In this document: piece by piece, positions 31,597 through 41,040 of the stretch
How the letters are laid out: each line of letters begins with the position of its first letter
Numbering within the stretch: position 1 is the first letter of the stretch
DNA from: Wolfiporia cocos
Lineage: Eukaryota > Basidiomycota > Agaricomycetes > Polyporales > Phaeolaceae
Assembly (NCBI GenBank): GCA_029448655.1
Contig: JACCLO010000010.1
Coordinates: 2,294,001-2,358,000, forward strand
Direction of reading: 5' to 3'
DNA: 64,000 bases
The notes under the pieces: model-generated
What the model saw: the letters and a program-made list of their open reading frames with translations, nothing else
Told to the model about the DNA's origin: nothing
The model's database searches: none
Made by a program: the position numbers and the translations under genes

Positions 31597-32845
31597 GCTG
31601 ACACGCGGGAAATATCAACCGTACTAACGGGCGCTACCATCACCATCTTCATCATATTCTAGGGCACAGTAGGAACTACGCTACAGTCGAGATCTGGTGC
31701 TCTCCCTGCAATCAAGGCTTATCGCGATTGATCAGAGGTTGGAGGGGTTGAATCGAATGCATCATGAAGACCTCAATTACCTCCAAAGACATCGTCCTCG
31801 GAAAATCTGTTCCGCGAGCGCGGTGTGCTGGTGAAACCGGGAAGTAAATTAACCTCTACATCGTGACTCTGTATCGCACAGTATGATTGCCTGTCCTGTA
31901 TTCGCATTCACATTGTTTCGAACTCATTTTCTAAGACATATACTGAAGCTCTCGCTGTGGCAAAAGCAAGAAGGAGGTGCCTCTCCCCGGGTACTGATAT
32001 CGAAATTTCAAAATTCGTCCACAAGATATGGTATCTTGCACGGTGCACGATTAGAGTACATGACACTGTCGAGTCACACAGAGGTACACAGGATTTGATG
32101 CCATGCTATGAATGCACGGCGAGTTCCCGGCTTAGACATAATAATGTTTTGGAATGGTATGTGCAAAGAGAAATCGCACACCTGGACCTATGGCGTATGC
32201 CTTGCCACAATGTATTGACAATCTGCCCTTGGTCTTCTCTCGTCCCTTATCGACGCGCCCATAATCACATGCGGCTTGTACGATACATGAGATATGTTCA
32301 TTAAGGCTGCATTCAACATAGCCAACGGTATTTACGAAACGCCACTAAGATCTACCTCAGTGGCAGTTTATAGCCTGTGTTCAGTAGGCCTTTCGATTAC
32401 CCAGCAGCCGCTTTGTCAGATGTACAAAATAGCAGAATCCTCGTATGCTTTTATCCGGACGCAGGAGAATCATAGTAGTTCAGAAGACGCCGCTGTATTC
32501 AGTTACTCTCAAACGGCATGCCAAGGCGAGCTGCTTCTATACACGCCTTAGGTCAACTATTCGTTCTTTCGCCTCCACGTTCACAATACGATCAAGTGCG
32601 GATCGTGTAACGATGATTAACTCACGGTGGCCTAACATAATATACTTGATGCAGTGCGACATCCCGCATGCGTACTCTATTATATGTGAGGAAGCGATGG
32701 CCCATGGAGTGATTATGGCGGGCTATAGCTTCACTGAATTTTATCGCGCGAATCGACATGTCGCCGTTCCTGTAAATGATATGGCAGAAGTGCTACACGT
32801 ACCTTATAATCTGACCTTGCGCGCTCATCATCATTCACGTCCTTG
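31597..32845 (+). repeat. Repeat D, copy 1
   Basis: ~1.25 kb closely matching 39226-40467 in the same orientation, including AGGCTTATCGCGATTG, CCTCAATTACCTCCAAAGAC, GAGTACATGACACTGTCGAG, GCCAACGGTATTTACGAAAC and GATGGCCCATGGAGTGATTA. Both copies run straight into repeat A. Copies differ by small indels (for example the AGGTACACAGGATTTGATG insert at 32081-32099). No protein recognised. Confidence 0.75.
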
Positions 32846-33465
32846 TTCGGCGCACGTTGGTTTCCCCATCGTACATATACGGACGAGTACTCATCCCGAG
32901 GGCCACGGAAAGGCCTGCGCCAGGATCAGCCCGCAATAGTATGCGGACCGACTTGTACCTCGGGACCCCCACACCCCGTCTCACTCTACTATACTTACAC
33001 CACATTACTAACCCTCCTGGACTTGCTCTTGAGACCTTGGTCTTGCAATGGGATAAGAACACAGCCGGTCATCGTGGGGACACTAGTCCACCAACACGAC
33101 CACACGACACGGCCCGACACAGTCAGCTACGGAGGACATGACTGGCCAGCATGGCCGGTCTCCGCTGCAGCAATTGCTCACGCCACACGGAGACACTGCC
33201 ACGGCATCGTCAGGGACGGTCCCGACTCCCGGACATAGTACGATATGGCTATGCTGTCCATACCTACCCGTCGGAGGCCCGGGATGTAGCTGCGTCCATC
33301 CCGCTATGCGGTGGCTGGCCTGTGCAGTATAGCTCACGAGCAATGCCCAGACTGTCGAAGGGAGTGGGTCGTCAGCATGCAGTGAGCATGTATGTATATG
33401 TCGCAACGTACCTGAGGACGATGCGCCTATCCCCCTTGAAGCACGGAAGTCGGCTGAGATGATGT
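32846..33465 (+). repeat. Repeat A, cluster 3 copy
   Basis: Plus-strand copy from GGCGCACGTTGGTTTCCCC to CCCCCTTGAAGCACGGAAG, slightly shorter than the 19-kb copy in the C-rich tract. Followed by cluster DNA matching 19700 onward. Confidence 0.7.
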
Positions 33466-33479
33466 ATATGAGTGCTCAC

Positions 33480-34161
33480 TGCTCAGCTGTTGTGATAGAA
33501 TTCTACATACGAGTCGATGAGTTCAGGAAGGCCATATAAGTCGATGAGTCGAGGAAGGCTACAAATCAATCTTCTATGCCACTCTTTTATACCACTCTTT
33601 TCTGCGACGAGACCTGCTGTAGAGCTGCCTGCAATGTGAATGTTCATGGTCTCGAGACTAGTATCTGTAACTCGCGGGCGGTATTGGCACATGCAGTCAC
33701 TGCGCGGCTAACGCGCGCCACTCGTCGTCTCCTACACCTCAAAGCCTCACGCACCGTGCATATTAGCAGCGATCACCGATACGTTATACTGAATCATGCG
33801 ATATATTCTCGGAATCTTGAATAGATTGCTGATGCTTACTAGATGTGACTTATGGGAGGTGCAACACCGATACGGGTGGAAGATGACACTGCCATGCTGG
33901 CGACGCGACCCCAAACATTCTGACGACAAAAATAACATCGCTGGCTTTCATCAATAGTTTTCGAGTGCAATCAGAAAAATCCCATTCCTGTGAAAGAACG
34001 GTACATTCATGTCGTAGTACTCAAAGCCTCGCGGACGATATGAACACATCTGCGGCTACGGCGGTAGGTTGGCAGCACGACGACATCTATACAGAGTGTC
34101 CGCGTCAGCCGGTGCCTGCCAACGCATCTTACATAATGCATACCTTTGATATATTCGGAGT
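33480..34161. repeat. Cluster 3 unit DNA
   Basis: Direct counterpart of 19700-20551 and inverted counterpart of 9960-10690; includes the TCTCGAGACTA motif near 33651 and GCTACGGCGGTAGGTTGGC near 34056. No gene seen. Confidence 0.6.
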
Positions 34162-34315
34162 CTACTTGCTCTTGGGAGGCTCAGAGCAGCCACATGCAGG
34201 GTAAGAGCAGGTGCCACCGTTGGCCTTGACGTTAGCGCATTGTGCAGTTCCCTGGTAGTGTGATGTGGTCAGCATTCTACCAAAGCACTGTGCTGATTAT
34301 CGGACTCACAGACAT
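34162..34315 (-). CDS. Cysteine-rich mini-protein, type I, copy 5 (Glu3 to Gly)
   Basis: ATGTCT at 34310-34315; acceptor CCAG then GGA ACT GCA CAA TGC. The protein is the same 31-residue type I peptide except Gly in place of Glu at position 3; another change, CAG to CAA, is synonymous. TATA box and flanks match the copies at 9726 and 20552-20705. Confidence 0.72.
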
Positions 34316-34756
34316 GTTGATAGTTATAGATGTGTGTAGTCGATGACTGGGGTGTGCTGGAGACTCTTGCAACCGTTTTATATGTGCTGTGGCACTAAGA
34401 GGTACAAAGATCCCCAACGTATGACGGCGCAATAGACCACGTCTTATTGGGCCATGGTAACTGTGAAGACATCATTGGCTCGTCTGCCTTCGTGCAAACG
34501 ACAGCAGTCGTATTCGTTGGATCTCTCTGTTGTGCCATCAATAGAGTCCCGATGTCGATGCTCCCGTTATCTTATCAATTCCGAGTCTCGGTCATCCCCT
34601 TATGCAATCAATGCAACTCAGGGACTTCGACTCTACATCTCAGCATCAGCAAGACAGATATTATTGGTCACATCATATACTTGTCTGTGCGATAGCATGT
34701 CCTCGTTGCCAAAAAGCTGCGACGCGAGGGGCCGGCATTTGAATATACCTGCTCTG

Positions 34757-35021
34757 TGTCGAAATTTACGGATAGCCGCCCGCTCGTGAGGCGAGCTCCC
34801 TTTCGGACTCCAGGGACTAGGTTCAAACGCACGTCGTAATTACAATCCGTCCCCTTTTATCTAACGGTGACTCATCTGCCCGTACCGCCCCGATTATCAG
34901 CCCCCCCCCGACTCCGGCCGGATCCCGCCGCACCCCGCCATTTCCGCCTTGGCGCGCTATTGAGTCCAATCGATGCGCGACTCCGATCGCACCAGCGCGC
35001 CGAGCGCGTCGACTTCCAACA
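34757..35021 (+). mobile_element. Solo LTR, copy 2
   Basis: 265 bp, TGTCGAAATT...TTCCAACA, with 5-bp target duplication CTCTG at 34752-34756 and 35022-35026. The empty site is visible in cluster 1: the reverse complement of about 9255-9300 reads across CCTGCGCTGATCACGATATTC without the insert. So the element entered cluster 3 after the clusters were duplicated. Same family as 4321-4583. Confidence 0.85.
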
Positions 35022-35029
35022 CTCTGTTC

Positions 35030-35698
35030 ACAATATTCATTTCTATCCGATGGACTGGAATGAGACGACTGTACTTTTCCAGGAAAGCACTCCTGCTGGA
35101 CGCGTGCGGAATTGTCATTTCAATCTCCGACGCGTCTAGCGCCGTAACGTCACGCCAATGCGATCCTACAGCGAGCGCCCATCCACTTCGAACAAGGCAT
35201 TATTTGCCTTACTTCTAACGTGCCGTGAGGCTGTAAGCACTGGGTGAGTCGCGCTTGTGATGTTTTCTCTAACAGGTCGTAGCATTCGGTCCCATGGTAC
35301 ACGAGGTATCCGCGTCGGAAATTCAGCCAGGCATCGAGTCGTACGAAGCGTCGCAATGGTAATTGCAACCATGGAACGGCGATAACACAACTCTTGACCT
35401 ACTGCGTCGCGCATCGACGACGCAGAGACCACTATCATGACGGAAATGGCTCGTCAGGAGCTGCCTTCCTGTTGCAAATGGTTGCTTCATCTCATCCCAC
35501 AACCTTCCGCAAAAGAAGATGGATACGATCCATAGATATCCGCATACATCCAGATCGCACTGCCACTTCCAAACGACAGACTAACAACATTCTCCCTTAC
35601 CCGCGGTCCGCAAACTTGAAAGTGTCGGTTACTGTGGACTATCGGTTAACTACCACGCCATAATATGCATGAGATTGAGAGCACCTGTTATCGGATTC
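35030..35698. repeat. Cluster 3 unit DNA
   Basis: Matches 21140-21735 of cluster 2 almost throughout (for example CCTTCCTGTTGCAAATGGTTGC and CCGCAAAAGAAGATGGAT). No gene seen. Confidence 0.6.
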
Positions 35699-35853
35699 TC
35701 ATTTACTCTTTGGCGGCTTAGCACAGCCGCATGTCGGCCAGGAGCAGGTGCCGCCATTAGCTTAGTGCTTGCACAATGATTTGTGTCCTTGGTACGTATC
35801 GGTGTTAGAGTCGTCTGCCTTAAGCCCTGCCGGCACATTGATCACACAGACTT
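35699..35853 (-). pseudogene. Cysteine-rich mini-protein, type II, decayed
   Basis: The start position reads AAG instead of ATG (35851-35853), the acceptor AG is lost (ATCAT), and one base is missing after CASTK-, but the rest is a clean type II tail: ANGGTCSWPTCGCAKPPKSK then TGA. The preserved four-Cys tail shows the family motif well and makes the type II consensus readable. Confidence 0.65.
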
Positions 35854-35941
35854 GATCATGGTTGTATCTAATCGTAGTCGAATCCTGGAGCTTGCTCTGA
35901 TCTTTGAGATCACTTTATATACTGATTTTAGACATGGCGTA

Positions 35942-37016
35942 TTGATACAGCGCCATCAATGCGAAACAGTCTTTCCTAGCGGTGATCATTTACCTTCCGC
36001 GTACTATTGGCTTTTTCCAGCCATCCAAGGGGGATTCCGGCGTTCGTCAGGTGCACAATACAGCTGAAGACTCGTATGCTTTCATGTCGGGTCATCAGAA
36101 CCATGACAGCTTCGAAGACGCCTTCTAACGGGAACTCTCAAAATGCAATGCAATGAGGCATCGTTGATCTCCTCTAATGTGCACGTCGAATTCAATCCCC
36201 GTATGGATCTCAAATCGTCTTTTGATCGAACTGTGCAGTGCATCTTGTGCCAACGTAATCTGACTAAGGTATCCGACTTATTACCCATTTTGCGCAATGT
36301 CGTGTTATGACGTCCTTCCAAAACGCAGGGATTAGAGCAACAATCGCTATAACACGGCGGGTTGTGGAGGAAGTATCTACACAGGCTAATCATAGGCGTC
36401 GGCATATCAAGGCCCTACTCATGACTCTGGCGTTCAAAACGTAAGACTAAGTTGGTCATATAGCATCTAACATTATACGTACGCTATGCTTACACTGCAC
36501 CACGCCGGAATGCTGTCATCCTGGACTTGATCCTGCCAATTTAGTCTTGGAACGGGAGTAGGTGCGCAACGGGCCGTTGCGGAGGCACTAGTCCGCCACA
36601 CGATGACAGCACTGACGTCGCTATGTGTCAAAGTATCTCGCGGCGACCCCATTGTAACACTGACAGTGTCACATGTCTCCTGGTTCGTATAGCTCGTCTT
36701 GCTCCCTAAGTTCTTTACCTCAGTCGTGATGGTTGCATAATGACTGATGAAAATGGCTTGAGGAGCGAGACAAGGAACCAACGGATACATGGCACGATAC
36801 TGCCAGACAGTCATCCACAAACAGTATGACTCGCCCGCATGCCCATTCCCACGCAAAGGGTTTGTAAAGCAGAGGTTTTGATACCCTATGAAACCTCCAT
36901 ACTGACAGTGAGCCTCTGCGGCTAACAGCGATAGCTAACGACAAACGATGCCGAAAAGCTAGAATAGACTCTGTGAGCAGCTATGAGCCTATCTGTACAT
37001 GCAATCCCGGATACCG
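35942..37016. repeat. Segment present in clusters 1 and 3, deleted from cluster 2
   Basis: ~1.08 kb. In cluster 2 the flanking words GACATAGCGTA and GTGCCTTACATATACAG are joined directly near 21973. Parts match cluster 1 in inverted orientation (36490-36810 with 7830-8110). Contains a truncated repeat A relative at 36480-36620. No gene recognised. Confidence 0.6.
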
Positions 37017-37375
37017 GTGCCTTACATATACAGCTGACGTTCCCTAAGAACATTTGAGTCCTAACGCTCACTAGATAAGGTAAATAGAAAAAGACGACAC
37101 TGCCGTTTAGACGATGCGGATCCATATACTCTGACAATGACGATGACCCCGCTATGTGCATCAGACAATAATGCTTATCGCGGGACTCGAAATATGATTT
37201 CGATCACAGAACGGTACATTCAGATGTCGTAGCACTCAAAGCCTCGCGGACGACATATGAACACATCTGTTACGGCGGTATGTTGGCGGCACGACAACAT
37301 CTATACGACAGGTCAGTGTCAACCGATTCCCGCCTGCGCATGATTCACAATGCATACCTTTGATATATCCGATGT

Positions 37376-37529
37376 CTACTTGCTCTTGGGAGGCTCAGAG
37401 CAGCCACATGCAGGGTAAGAGCAGGTGCCACCGTTGGCCTTGACGTTAGCGCACTGTGCGGTTTCCTGATAGCATGCTGTGGTTAGCGCACCATCAAAAG
37501 ACTGCATTGTATATCGCACTCACAGACAT
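37376..37529 (-). CDS. Cysteine-rich mini-protein, type I, copy 6
   Basis: ATGTCT at 37524-37529, donor GTGAGT, acceptor ATCAG, exon 2 from GAA ACC GCA CAG TGC to TAG at 37376-37378. Protein identical to copy 1. Upstream lies the palindrome CTGTGGCGCT/AGAGCCACAG (37600-37620, one arm slightly decayed) and a TATA-like TATTATATGG (plus strand 37589-37598) in place of TTTTATATG. Confidence 0.75.
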
Positions 37530-37950
37530 GTTTATAGCTGTAGATGTGTGTAGTCGATGACTGGAGTGAGCTGGAGACTCTGCAGCTGTATTATATGGGC
37601 TGTGGCGCTAAGAGCCACAGAGATTGCCCAAATATAACATCACAATAGGCCATGTCTCATTGGATCTCAGTAACCGCCGACGTAGGATTGGGTTGTCGTC
37701 TTTATGGATGAGAAGAATGGTATTCGACGGATATCTGTATTGTGCCAACAACAGAAACCCACGAGTTGTGCCTCTGTCTCCGTGCCAGTCATACCAAGTT
37801 CGAGATGCGTCATCTCACTGAATACGATCGCGCGTACTGTTCGACGAGCCCCAAGATTGAATCCATCCTAATTGTGCTGGGTAAGATGCATGTTCGTTGC
37901 ATTTGAATCCTCCCTCAACCCGAAGGATTATTGTGTAGCTCAATCACACT

Positions 37951-38055
37951 AACAGAGATAACCAGGCCGCTTGTATGAGTATATCATTGGGCGATGTATG
38001 TGCGCCTGTAGTCTGCCGGACAGCTCTCGGTGTAAGGGTGCTTTGCCATCACGTG
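37951..38055 (+). repeat. Repeat interrupted by LINE fragment; matches 23725-23830
   Basis: AACCAGGCCGCTTGTATGAG...CTCGGTGTAAGGGTGCTTTG is shared with 23725-23830; similarity ends at TTTGCCATCACGTGT (38044-38058), where C-rich LINE-like sequence begins. Confidence 0.6.
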
Positions 38056-38139
38056 TCGAATCGCAACCACCACCATCCCCTCGTCCCCGCTACGGCGACA
38101 TTCATAACCCCTGCCATCTCCAGTCCACCCACTTCCATT

Positions 38140-39168
38140 ATGCTCCCCTCTACCAGCCGCCCTACCCCAACGAGCATTAGCGCCACTCTTGCTTTTGATC
38201 TCCTTCACAACGCTGCCCAAAGCATCATCCACGCACATTCCACCTATCCCAGCGACTACGCCCTTCCCCTTTGGCGCACCCACATTGGGGCTGTCATCGC
38301 CGCCATCACCACTGGCGCTGATGAATTGGCCGTCAGCACCCACAGTGACCCGACCATTCTTACACGAGTCCGCAACGACCTCCGCGCGGTCTCCGACCAT
38401 CTCGATCACCTCCTTCTCCCCTCCATCCCCCCAACCATAGCCCAACCCATGCACCTTCCCATGCGCTCAAGGTTACCACACTCTACATCACATCCCCCTC
38501 ACATCACTGCCCCACAGCGGCCTCATGTATCAATGGCATCCATTCCCGCAACACCTTCTCACACCCCACGCACGATGCCCGCACCGCTTCCGGTCGAGGA
38601 GCTCTCCCCTCCCGAAACCCCGAAACCCCGCACCACCAAAACCCCCTCCTCCGAACCTCCTCCGCCTCCACCATCTGCCCCTTCACCGACACACCCTTCT
38701 TCTACCACTCCCAACCCCACGCCCACCCCATTGCCCACTCCTTCCTCATCCCAGCCCTGTGCAACCCCTTCTCTGCAATCCAAACCACATGAATGGATCA
38801 CTGTTCAAAAATCCTGCAACTCCGACAGAGCCACACATCCCAAAACCCTTATCTCTCCTATCCACATGATCTTCAACTTTGTCCCGTGCCGCCCTCACCC
38901 TGACGCCCCTGTCTACACCAATTCCCAGCTCATTTCTGAATTTCTCTCCATGTATAATGCCTATATCCAATCATACAACTGGCCTCCCATACAACTTGTT
39001 GACCCTCCCCGTTGGCTCAATGCCAACCTTCCCCAACCCAAATTGAAGTCCTCCGTCATCTTCTCATTCTTAGATCCCTCTGGTACCCTCTCTACTGGAT
39101 TCCTAACCACCCCCTTCTGTCTGTTTGACCAAGATGTTACTGCCAAGCTATTTGCCGACCCCCACTGA
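38140..39168 (+). CDS. LINE ORF1 (gag-like) fragment
   Basis: Open frame, C-rich on the coding strand like the LINE at 935-3972. From Met at 38140: MLPSTSRPTPTSISATLAFD, a helical region, a long Pro/Ser/Thr-rich linker, then HEWITVQKS and a block MIFNFVPCRPHPDAPVY ... WPPIQLVDPPRWLNANLP ... SVIFSFLDPSGT ... DQDVTAKLF. The layout (disordered linker then a compact domain) fits ORF1 of Tad/I-like LINEs, but no Cys-knuckle is present and the frame ends where repeat D begins, so the 3' part is missing. Identification is by composition and layout only. Confidence 0.55.
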   Translation: MLPSTSRPTPTSISATLAFDLLHNAAQSIIHAHSTYPSDYALPLWRTHIGAVIAAITTGADELAVSTHSDPTILTRVRNDLRAVSDHLDHLLLPSIPPTIAQPMHLPMRSRLPHSTSHPPHITAPQRPHVSMASIPATPSHTPRTMPAPLPVEELSPPETPKPRTTKTPSSEPPPPPPSAPSPTHPSSTTPNPTPTPLPTPSSSQPCATPSLQSKPHEWITVQKSCNSDRATHPKTLISPIHMIFNFVPCRPHPDAPVYTNSQLISEFLSMYNAYIQSYNWPPIQLVDPPRWLNANLPQPKLKSSVIFSFLDPSGTLSTGFLTTPFCLFDQDVTAKLFADPH

Positions 39169-39225
39169 GCCATTTACTTATCTCGACGCCCGCGGCCCGC
39201 GCGTAATAGATGTTTTTGCAGTTCT

Positions 39226-40467
39226 GCTCACACGCGGTTTCGTCGAGGAAATATCAGCCATACTAACAGTCGCTGCCGTCTCCATCTTCCGAGTCGTAAT
39301 ATTATAGGATACAGTAGGAACTGCACCACAGTCAAGATCCGGTGCTTTCCCTGCAATCAAGGCTTATCGCGATTGGTTAGAGGTTGGAGAGGTCGAATGT
39401 ATCATGAAGGCCTCAATTACCTCCAAAGACATCGTCCTCGGAAAATCTGTTCCGCGGGCGCGGTGTGTTGGTGAAACTGGGAAGTAGTTCGATCTCTACA
39501 TTGTGACTCTGTATCACACAGTATGATTAGACAATCTCTGTCCTGTATCCCCATTCACATTGCTTCGAGCTTATTTTCTAAGACATTTACTGAAGCTCTC
39601 GCTATGGCAAAAACGAGAAGGAGATACCTCTCGCCGGGTACTAATATCGAAATTTCAAAATCCGTCCACAGAATATGGCATCTTGCACGGTGCACGATTA
39701 GAGTACATGACACTGTCGAGTCACACAGTGCCATGCTATGAATGCACGGCGAGTTACCGGCTTAGACATGATAATGTCTTGGAATAGCATGTGCATTGCA
39801 CACCTGTGGCGTATGCCTTGCCACAATGTATTGACAATCTACCCTTGGTCTTGTCTTGTCCCTCATTGAAGCGCTCATAATCACCTATAATTCATGCGAC
39901 TTGTACGATACATGAATATGTTTATTAAGGCTGCATTCAACATAGCCAACGGTATTTACGAAACGCCACTGAGATCCACCTCAGTGGCAGTTTATAGCCT
40001 GTGTTCAATAGGCTTTCCGATTACACAGCAGTCTCTTTGTCAAATAGCAGAATCCTCGTATGCTTTGTCCGGAAGCAGGAGAATCACAGTAGCTCAGAAG
40101 ACGCCGCTGTATTCAGTTACTCTCAAACGGCATGCCAAGGCGAGCTACTTCCTATACACGCCTCAAGTTAGCTATTCCATCTTTCACCTCCACGTTCACA
40201 ATACGGTCAAGTGCGGATCGTGTAACGATGATTAGCTCACGGTGGCCTAACATAATATACTTGATGCAGTGCGACATCCCGCATGCGTACTCTACTATAT
40301 GTGAGGAAGCGATGGCCCATGGAGTGATTATGGCGGGCTATAGCTTCACTGGATTTTATCGCGCGAATCGACATGTCGCCGTTCCTGTAAATGATATGGC
40401 AGAAGTGCTACACGTACCTTATAATCTGACCTTGCGCGCTCATCATCATTCACGTCCTTGTTTGGCG
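39226..40467 (+). repeat. Repeat D, copy 2
   Basis: Second copy of 31597-32845, same orientation, again joined to repeat A at its right end. Confidence 0.75.
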
Positions 40468-40722
40468 CGCGTTGGTATCCCCGCCGCACACATACGGACG
40501 AGCACTTATCCCGAGGGCCACGGAAAGGCCTGCGCCAGGATCAGCTCGCACTGCACCCGAGCCGACCCGTACCTCGGGACCCGCCCCCCACACCCCGTCT
40601 CACCCTACTATACTTACGCTACATCACTGAACCACCTTGATCTTGCTCTTGAGACCTTGGTCTTGCGATGGAATAAAGAACACAGCCGGCCATCGTCACG
40701 GGGGCACTAGTCCACCAACACA
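40468..40722 (+). repeat. Repeat A, truncated copy
   Basis: Matches repeat A from GGCGCGCGTTGGTATCCCCG to CACTAGTCCACCAACAC and then stops; the rest of the ~660-bp unit is absent. Lies about 320 bp beyond the 3' end of the GH115 gene. Confidence 0.7.
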
Positions 40723-41040
40723 GATTTCCAGGTGTCCTGAATCACGTTATCTGGTAGCTTCCGGCAGCGCCACCTGTCTCTTCATGTATCTTTATAGTGC
40801 CGTTCTGGTCTCGGGTCCGCCATCGCTACTGCAGCTGATTCACAGAATCATGCTGCAGAATATCCTCCGGATCGAATAGCAAGCATCAATGACCAATTGC
40901 AGGGCACGCCTTCACATGATCGATATAGAACAGTGGCAATTTCCAAACTATTTCACAACCTATCCCCGCATACACACAGCTTCGATCACAATTGAAGACA
41001 TCGTGCCATCCGTCTACCTGTATGGCATCATTTTCCTTGA

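Noticed and set aside
32445..32939. Long open frames in repeat D running into repeat A (with ICEEAMAHGVIMAGYSF)
   Set aside because: The two copies (32445 and 40132) differ in this part by replacement changes only (N/S, I/T, E/G) and the frame continues into an unrelated repeat; no selection on protein is visible.
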